The position numbers and the translations under genes were made by a program. This document shows positions 59,304-64,000 of a stretch of DNA of 64,000 nt, piece by piece. This DNA is from Microbacterium proteolyticum (GTDB lineage Bacteria > Actinomycetota > Actinomycetes > Actinomycetales > Microbacteriaceae), in the NCBI RefSeq assembly GCF_014192415.1, contig NZ_JACHXY010000003.1:556227-620226 (forward strand), written 5' to 3'. The notes beneath the pieces are model-generated. The model was not told the DNA's origin. It ran no database searches and saw only the letters and a program-made list of their open reading frames with translations. Each line of letters starts with the position of its first letter. The first letter of the stretch is position 1.

Positions 59304-60800
59304 TCAGCACTCGATGACGTTGACCGCGAGGCCGCCCTCGCTGGTCTCCTTGTACTTCGTCGACATGTCGATGCCCGTCTGACGCATCGTCTCGACGACC
59401 GCGTCGAGCGACACGTAGTGACTGCCGTCGCCGCGCAGGGCGAGGCGCGCGGCGGTCACGGCCGTGGACGCGGCGATCGCGTTGCGCTCGATGCACGGGA
59501 TCTGCACGAGCCCCCCGACCGGGTCGCACGTGAGGCCCAGATGATGCTCCATCGCGATCTCGGCCGCGTTCTCGATCTGCCGATTCGTGCCGCCCATGAC
59601 GGCGGTGAGGCCGCCCGCCGCCATCGCGCACGCGGAGCCGACCTCGGCCTGGCATCCGCCCTCCGCCCCCGAGATCGACGCATTGGCCTTGAAAAGCGAG
59701 CCCAGCGCCGTCGCCGTCAGCAGGAAACGGCGGATGCCCCGTCGGCGGTTCGCCTCGGCGACGTCGCCCTCATCCCATTCCGACACCTCGTTGCGGGTGA
59801 CCGCGTGTCCGTCGTAGCCGAGCAACGCGCTGCCGACGAGTTCGCCGTGCGGTGTCACGGCATTGCCGATGCCGAGGCCGGAATCGGCGAGGAAACGCCA
59901 CCAGTACATCGCCACGGCCGGCAAGATGCCCGCCGCTCCGTTCGTCGGTGCGGTGACGACGCGCCCGCCCGCCGCGTTCTCTTCGTTCACGGCGAGGGCG
60001 AAGGCGCCGAGCCACTCCCCCGGGAGTTCTCGGTGCCCCTCGGCCTCGATGGCATCGAGCTGACCGCGGATGACGGCGGCCCGCCGCTTGACCTTCAGGA
60101 TGCCGGGCAGCACGCCGTCGTTCTGCAGCCCCGCGTTGACGCAGGCCGCCATCGCGTCCCAGATGCGGTCGAGGCCGGCGACGATGTCTTCGTCGGAGCG
60201 CAGCGCCTCTTCGTTGAGCCGCGCAGCCTCGGCGATCGTGATGCCGCGCTCGTCGCACAGGGCGATGAGGGTGGCCGCGTCGTCGAACGCGAGGGGCATC
60301 GGTGCCGAAGACACCCGCGCCGGCTCGCCGTCGCGTCGGATGAAGCCTCCGCCGACGGAGTAGTAGGTGTCGTCGGCGACGACCACGCCGTCGGCGTCGC
60401 GCGCGACGAGGGTCATCGCGTTGGGGTGACCGGGCAGCCGCGTTCGGGGCTCGAGCGAGATGTCGGCCTTCGCGAACGGGATCTCGTGCGCGCCGGCCAG
60501 CGAGAGGCGGCGCCCATCGGGCCAGTCCGACCACGCCCGTCGCACGGCATCCGGATCGACCGTCTCGGGATCGAGACCTTGCAACCCCGCGACGACCGCG
60601 TCGGGGGTGCCATGGCCGATACCGGTTGCGCCGAGCGAGCCGTAGAGGGCACAGGAGACGGATGCCACCCGCTCGAGGGCGTCGTCGGCCCGCAGCCGGG
60701 TGACGAAATCGACAGCGGCCTTCATGGGGCCGACGGTGTGGGAGCTCGAGGGTCCGATCCCGATGGAGAACAGCTCGAACGCGGAGGTGTATGCGCTCAT
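59304..60800 (-). CDS. sdaA: L-serine dehydratase (iron-sulfur, single-chain)
   Basis: A 498-residue fused beta-plus-alpha L-serine ammonia-lyase converting serine to pyruvate. It starts [22 protein letters not shown]. Cluster Cys residues lie in [27 protein letters not shown], as in the 4Fe-4S family. Length fits the one-chain SdaA of E. coli. A TGTCGGGA-N8-TACGCT element ends 6 bp before the ATG at 60800. Confidence 0.94.
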   Translation of the reverse strand: MSAYTSAFELFSIGIGPSSSHTVGPMKAAVDFVTRLRADDALERVASVSCALYGSLGATGIGHGTPDAVVAGLQGLDPETVDPDAVRRAWSDWPDGRRLSLAGAHEIPFAKADISLEPRTRLPGHPNAMTLVARDADGVVVADDTYYSVGGGFIRRDGEPARVSSAPMPLAFDDAATLIALCDERGITIAEAARLNEEALRSDEDIVAGLDRIWDAMAACVNAGLQNDGVLPGILKVKRRAAVIRGQLDAIEAEGHRELPGEWLGAFALAVNEENAAGGRVVTAPTNGAAGILPAVAMYWWRFLADSGLGIGNAVTPHGELVGSALLGYDGHAVTRNEVSEWDEGDVAEANRRRGIRRFLLTATALGSLFKANASISGAEGGCQAEVGSACAMAAGGLTAVMGGTNRQIENAAEIAMEHHLGLTCDPVGGLVQIPCIERNAIAASTAVTAARLALRGDGSHYVSLDAVVETMRQTGIDMSTKYKETSEGGLAVNVIEC

Positions 60801-60806
60801 CCCGCC

Positions 60807-60828
60807 AGCGTACGTCGCCGTCCCGACA
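60807..60828 (-). promoter_or_regulatory. PafBC/RecA-NDp-type promoter of sdaA
   Basis: Minus strand TGTCGGGA, 8 bp, TACGCT, with the -10 ending 6 bp before the ATG at 60800. Confidence 0.58.
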
Positions 60829-60946
60829 CCGGCCCGTCACCTCCGCGCCACGCCCGGGATGCGTGACGTTCGGGGCCGATTAGACGTCCCCCACGGTCCC
60901 GGCTATGCTGGACCACGGCCTGCGCGCCGTTTCGCGCGGAGGCCCT

Positions 60947-61019
60947 GCGCCCGTAGCTCAATGGATAGAGCATCTGACTACGGATCAGAAGGTTAGGGGT
61001 TCGAGTCCCTTCGGGCGCA
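60947..61019 (+). tRNA. tRNA-Arg (anticodon ACG)
   Basis: A 73-nt cloverleaf: acceptor GCGCCCG/CGGGCGC with discriminator A, D arm GCTC..GAGC, anticodon stem TCTGA/TCAGA with loop CTACGGA (anticodon ACG), T arm with TTCGAGT. CCA is not encoded. A34 is the substrate of TadA, also encoded in this window. Confidence 0.97.
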
Positions 61020-61041
61020 CACTGTGTTGAGACAGTGATCA

Positions 61042-61078
61042 GTCCCGGCCGTGAGGAAACTCCGGCCGGGACTTTTTT
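61042..61078 (+). terminator. Rho-independent terminator after tRNA-Arg
   Basis: GTCCCGGCCG and CGGCCGGGAC form a 10-bp perfect stem, followed by TTTTTT. It is the best intrinsic terminator in the window. Confidence 0.92.
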
Positions 61079-61138
61079 CGTTCCCGGGGGTAAGGACGCG
61101 CGCGGCGCGGGCACCGACCCCGGCGCCCGTTCATCGAC

Positions 61139-61351
61139 TCAGCTCGAGGCCGACGCCTCGCCGCGATGGGCGGCATCCATCTCCGCGGAGTGAAGGTGCA
61201 GGATCGCCAGCGACTCGCGGAGCGAGCCGAGCGGCGCCTCGATGTCGTCGTAGTGGTGCACGAAGCCGTTGGCATCTCGCGCGCTCACCGACACCAGCGC
61301 ATAACCGGGACGCGGTACCCGCGCCTTTCGACCGAACCGTCGCTCCGCCAT
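61139..61351 (-). CDS. hypothetical small protein
   Basis: A 70-residue protein (AERRFGRKARVPRPGYALVS near the start, then FVHHYDDIEAPLGSLRESLAIL). The basic N-terminus and a conserved-looking RESLAILHLH helix give no family assignment. The ATG at 61351 with GGAAGG upstream is preferred over GTG 61360. Confidence 0.55.
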   Translation of the reverse strand: MAERRFGRKARVPRPGYALVSVSARDANGFVHHYDDIEAPLGSLRESLAILHLHSAEMDAAHRGEASASS

Positions 61352-61404
61352 GGCATCCACCTTCCCTCGCGGCCGAGATTACCGCGGCCGGGGCGTGACC
61401 ACGG

Positions 61405-62046
61405 TCAGCGCGCGGCCGACTTCTTCTTCTTGCCGTTCTTGCCGCCGCCCGTCGTGGGCGGAGGGGTCGCATCCGATGCCGACTCGTCTGCGACGGCCTT
61501 GTCTTTCGCCCGTCGTTTCGCCTGCGAGGCAAGACGGGCGAGATCGACCATGCGCAGGGCATCCATGCGGGCTTTGCGCATCTGGGCGTACTCTGGATCG
61601 GCGTCCGCCGTCATGCCCTCGACATCGAGCCGCTGACTCAGGTTCGCCTCGACGTCGCCCCAGGCCGCGATCCGCGCGTCGGCGACGAGACTCGCCACCC
61701 GCTCCGGATCACCCGCGAACGTGCGCAGTTCTTTCGCGACTCCCCGTGACTGCTTCGCGCGCCGTCGGAGATTACGGGTGTCGCGGTCGCGATAGTCGTG
61801 GGTGCCCGAGGAGTCGGAGAACCGCCCCCACGCGCGCTTGCGCTGGTGCGTCACCCGGTCGGCAGCCTGGTCCTGCTCGTCGGCGAGCGAGCTGAGGACG
61901 GCGCGGGCGAACTCGGCGAAAACGTCGCCGTCGAACTGTCCGCCCCGGGCGATCGTCTCGACGAGGATGCGATTGCGCACAGCGAGTCGCGCCGCCGCCG
62001 TCGCAATCGACAGCCCCTCGGCAATGGCCTCATTCGTACGCCCCAC
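61405..62046 (-). CDS. hypothetical charged helical protein
   Basis: A 213-residue, strongly helical protein with many Arg/Ala/Asp residues and a Lys-rich C-terminal tail (GGGKNGKKKKSAAR). The GTG at 62046 has a perfect AGGAGG upstream, supporting translation. No family is recognised; the basic tail could bind nucleic acid. Confidence 0.65.
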   Translation of the reverse strand: MGRTNEAIAEGLSIATAAARLAVRNRILVETIARGGQFDGDVFAEFARAVLSSLADEQDQAADRVTHQRKRAWGRFSDSSGTHDYRDRDTRNLRRRAKQSRGVAKELRTFAGDPERVASLVADARIAAWGDVEANLSQRLDVEGMTADADPEYAQMRKARMDALRMVDLARLASQAKRRAKDKAVADESASDATPPPTTGGGKNGKKKKSAAR

Positions 62047-62088
62047 GGAACCTCCTGCCCCAGGCTATCGTCCGCGGGGGCGCCGCAC

Positions 62089-62517
62089 TCAGGACAGCTT
62101 CTCGACAACGGACGCGATACGTCGCGCGCGGGTGTCCGCTGCCTTCGCGGACTCGACGCCGGTCACGTGCGCCTTCCGAGCGCTCGGCGACAGGGCGTCG
62201 AACGACGCGCGTGCACCGGACTCGGCCAGCGCCGCGGCGAGATCGTCGGGGACCTCGATCGTCCGCGGCGTCGTGTCGAGCGTCAGCGTCACGGTGATGG
62301 CATCCCCACCGGACAATCCCGTGGCGGCCCGCTTGTCGGACGAGAACGGAATGAGGAAACGCCCGCCCATCACCCCTATCGTGCTGGCGTAGACGAAGCC
62401 GTTGACGTCGACCACGACGGCCGCGCGCTTTCCGCCGCCCAACTCGTCGACGACCGCAGGCGGCACCTCGATGCCGGTGTTGTTCCCCATCTGCGAGAGG
62501 GGCGTTTCGAAGCGCAT
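62089..62517 (-). CDS. YdeI/OmpD-associated, DUF1905-type protein
   Basis: A 142-residue protein with an N-terminal DUF1905-like barrel (NNTGIEVPPAVVDELGGGKR, RFLIPFSSDKRAATGL) and a C-terminal OmdA/YdeI helix pair (LAAALAESGARASFDALSPS, KAADTRARRIASVVEKL). The DUF1905 plus YdeI combination is a common small cytosolic protein of unknown function. The ATG at 62517 begins the conserved domain. Confidence 0.85.
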   Translation of the reverse strand: MRFETPLSQMGNNTGIEVPPAVVDELGGGKRAAVVVDVNGFVYASTIGVMGGRFLIPFSSDKRAATGLSGGDAITVTLTLDTTPRTIEVPDDLAAALAESGARASFDALSPSARKAHVTGVESAKAADTRARRIASVVEKLS

Positions 62518-62670
62518 GCCGCACAGTGTGCCAGAGCCTCCCGTCGGCGGCGCGGAAACGTCCGCACCCGCGTCGGACAATCCGCTCCCCCTCAGGCTCC
62601 GAAGACCACGTAGCGGCGGTGCGGAATGCATGAGCCGCCGGTGGGGGCGCACCGACGACTGGCTGAGAAC

Positions 62671-63480
62671 ATGACGGAATCCGTACGACTGCACGTCTCC
62701 GATGGCGTGGCCCGGGTCACCCTGAACCGACCCGATGACGGCAACGCGATCAACCTCGAGCTCGCGCGAGCTCTTCGTCGCGTCGTGGAGCGTATCGCCG
62801 TGATCTCACCGCGCGTCGTGGTGCTCAGCGGCGACGGGGGCACGTTCAGCTCCGGCGGCGACGTGGTCGAGATGGCCGCGGCCGACGACCTCGGCGACTA
62901 CGTGTACGAACTCGCGACGACATTCCACGGCGCGCTCGCGAGCCTGTCCGACATCGACGCGGTCATCATCGCGGCGGTAGACGGTGTCGCGGCGGGCGGC
63001 GGGCTCGGGCTCGCACTCTGCGCCGATGTGGTCCTCGCCTCCGAACGCGCCCTGTTCCTCACCGCATACGAGGCCATCGGGCTGAGCCCCGACAGCGGTG
63101 CGTCCTACCTCCTCCCCCGGGTCATCGGCGCATCCCGTGCGCGCGCCATGAGCGCGGTCGGCCTTCGACTGGATGCCGCGGCGGCCCAGGAGATCGGTCT
63201 GGTCCACGCCGTGACGCCGTCGGCCGACCTCGACGACGCCGTGTGGGCGATGGCCACGCGGCTCGCCGCACGTCCGCAGACTCACATGGCCGCATCACGC
63301 GCCCTGTTCCGCGGCGCGGACCCGCAGGAGTTCCGTCGCCACCTCGAGGCGGAGGCGCAGGCGATCCGCGCCGCAGCCGCGTCGCCCGACGCCGCGCGCC
63401 TCATCCGCGAGCACGCCATCCGCGCCGAGCGCAGCGCCGCCGCCCTCCGGCGTCGCGCCGAACGGGCCCGCGCGGCGTAG
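62671..63480 (+). CDS. enoyl-CoA hydratase/isomerase family protein
   Basis: A 269-residue crotonase. The oxyanion-hole segment GGTFSSGGDVVEM and the VDGVAAGGGLGLALCADVVLAS core are intact, and SPDSGASYLLPRVIG carries the active-site Ser/Asp rather than the classic Glu pair, suggesting an isomerase or atypical hydratase. It acts on acyl-CoA in fatty or aromatic acid breakdown. Ribosome site before the ATG at 62671 is weak. Confidence 0.88.
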   Translation: MTESVRLHVSDGVARVTLNRPDDGNAINLELARALRRVVERIAVISPRVVVLSGDGGTFSSGGDVVEMAAADDLGDYVYELATTFHGALASLSDIDAVIIAAVDGVAAGGGLGLALCADVVLASERALFLTAYEAIGLSPDSGASYLLPRVIGASRARAMSAVGLRLDAAAAQEIGLVHAVTPSADLDDAVWAMATRLAARPQTHMAASRALFRGADPQEFRRHLEAEAQAIRAAAASPDAARLIREHAIRAERSAAALRRRAERARAA

Positions 63481-63550
63481 ATGAACGTCGTGCGGAGCGC
63501 AATCCCCCCGCACCCCCGACGACGACCTCGTAGCTTCGGATCCGTTGCGG

Positions 63551-63588
63551 AGGGCCTCGGAGAGTACTCGGGGGCCTTCTGTCGTTTT
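63551..63588 (+). terminator. Terminator of the enoyl-CoA hydratase gene
   Basis: AGGGCCTCGGAG and CTCGGGGGCCTT form an 11-of-12 pairing hairpin (two G-U pairs) with loop AGTA, followed by CTGTCGTTTT. Confidence 0.65.
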
Positions 63589-63704
63589 CCGGGCCTTATC
63601 CGAAGACCGATGTCGGGCGCGAGGGCCAATCCGAACCGTGGTGTTCCTCCGAAGATGTGGTGAGGCGACCGGACGGTCGCTGCCAACACTCTGGGAGATT
63701 CATC

Positions 63705-64000
63705 ATGAGTTCATCACCCAATCGCCTCGTGGCCACCGCCTTCGGCGCTGTCTACCTGCTCGTCGGACTGCTCGGCTTCGCCGTCACCGGCGGCGTCGGT
63801 TTCATCGCCACCGAGGGTGGCCTGCTGCTCGGCATCTTCGAGGTCAACCCGCTGCACAACATCGCGCACCTCCTGATCGGTGGCGCGCTGCTGGTCGCCG
63901 GCCTTGCGAACGCCCGCGCCGCGAAGGGTGTCAACACCACCGTCGGCGCCGTCTACCTGCTGCTCGGTGTCGTCGGCTTCTTCCTCACCGGAACGGCGGC
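63705..64000 (+). CDS. DUF4383 family membrane protein (C-terminus beyond window)
   Basis: The first 98 residues of a multi-TM protein: MSSSPNRLVATAFGAVYLLVG, with FEVNPLHNIAHLLIGGALLVAGLAN, the DUF4383 signature, and a TM pair at about 9-30 and 45-72. Function unknown. The ATG at 63705 has GGGAG upstream. The reading frame is open to the window end. Confidence 0.9.
   Translation, partial: MSSSPNRLVATAFGAVYLLVGLLGFAVTGGVGFIATEGGLLLGIFEVNPLHNIAHLLIGGALLVAGLANARAAKGVNTTVGAVYLLLGVVGFFLTGTA

Noticed and set aside
22322..60828. LexA/SOS boxes at the repair genes
   Set aside because: No clear TCGAAC-N4-GTTCGA-like palindrome was seen upstream of sbcD, the RecB-like gene or the glycosylase.

Overview
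The window is a gene-dense, roughly 70% G+C chromosomal segment with short intergenic gaps, many GTG starts, stop/start overlaps (ATGA, GTGA) and leaderless-looking promoters. Gene content points to an actinobacterium of the Microbacteriaceae, most likely Microbacterium: a short non-discriminating-type AspRS, bS22, a BldC-like regulator, F420-type (LLM) oxidoreductases, the resABC/ccdA cytochrome c operon, a DtxR-type iron box and a very frequent GGATGCC/GGCATCC heptamer. This assignment is inference from content; no rRNA is present. It is mostly core chromosome; no phage, transposase, CRISPR array or plasmid functions were seen.

Layout. 0-7.2 kb: end of an LLM oxidoreductase gene, menC, and a TetR regulator divergent from an MMPL exporter (with an unusual ABC-like tail) and a YhgE/Pip protein. 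7.2-8.5 kb: a DUF559-type nuclease gene bracketed by three 61-bp palindromic repeats. 8.5-14.1 kb: cytochrome c maturation operon (phosphatase-resA-ccdA-resB-ccsB) and DedA. 14.3-21 kb: aspS, an ABC ATPase with degraded motifs, small redox proteins, bS22, BldC-like and ArsR regulators, TrkH/TrkA. 21-36 kb: proC, hydrolase, LLM oxidoreductase, tadA, upp, a large RecB-like nuclease/helicase, nadE, small membrane proteins, aldo/keto reductase, nucleosidase, MFS exporter. 36-44 kb: sbcCD, small acidic proteins, a Cys-rich leader peptide ahead of a winged-helix regulator, and an AlkA-like glycosylase. 44-49 kb: iron-siderophore ABC operon divergent from a siderophore-interacting protein, sharing an iron box. 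49-56 kb: acetyltransferase, a small accessory patch (lipoprotein plus a possible beta-helix protein), MerR/DUF4188 pair, sulfurtransferase, amine oxidase, HAD phosphatase. 56-64 kb: methyltransferase/PIG-L pair, two copies of a putative small RNA flanking a phosphatase gene, MarR, sdaA, tRNA-Arg(ACG), small hypotheticals, enoyl-CoA hydratase, and the start of a DUF4383 membrane protein.

Regulatory highlights. Eight start codons are preceded at 6-8 nt by TGTCGGnn-N8-(T/C)AnnnT, the architecture of the RecA-independent, PafBC-dependent DNA-damage promoter known from mycobacteria. The genes behind it include sbcDC, the RecB-like nuclease/helicase and the AlkA-like glycosylase, so this looks like a dispersed repair regulon that also takes in nadE, proC, sdaA, an MFS exporter and an acetyltransferase. 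The best candidates for undescribed biology are the duplicated promoter-RNA-terminator cassette near 57.6 and 58.5 kb, the palindromes around the DUF559 gene, the leaderless Cys leader peptide, and two proteins with ABC ATPase folds lacking catalytic residues.
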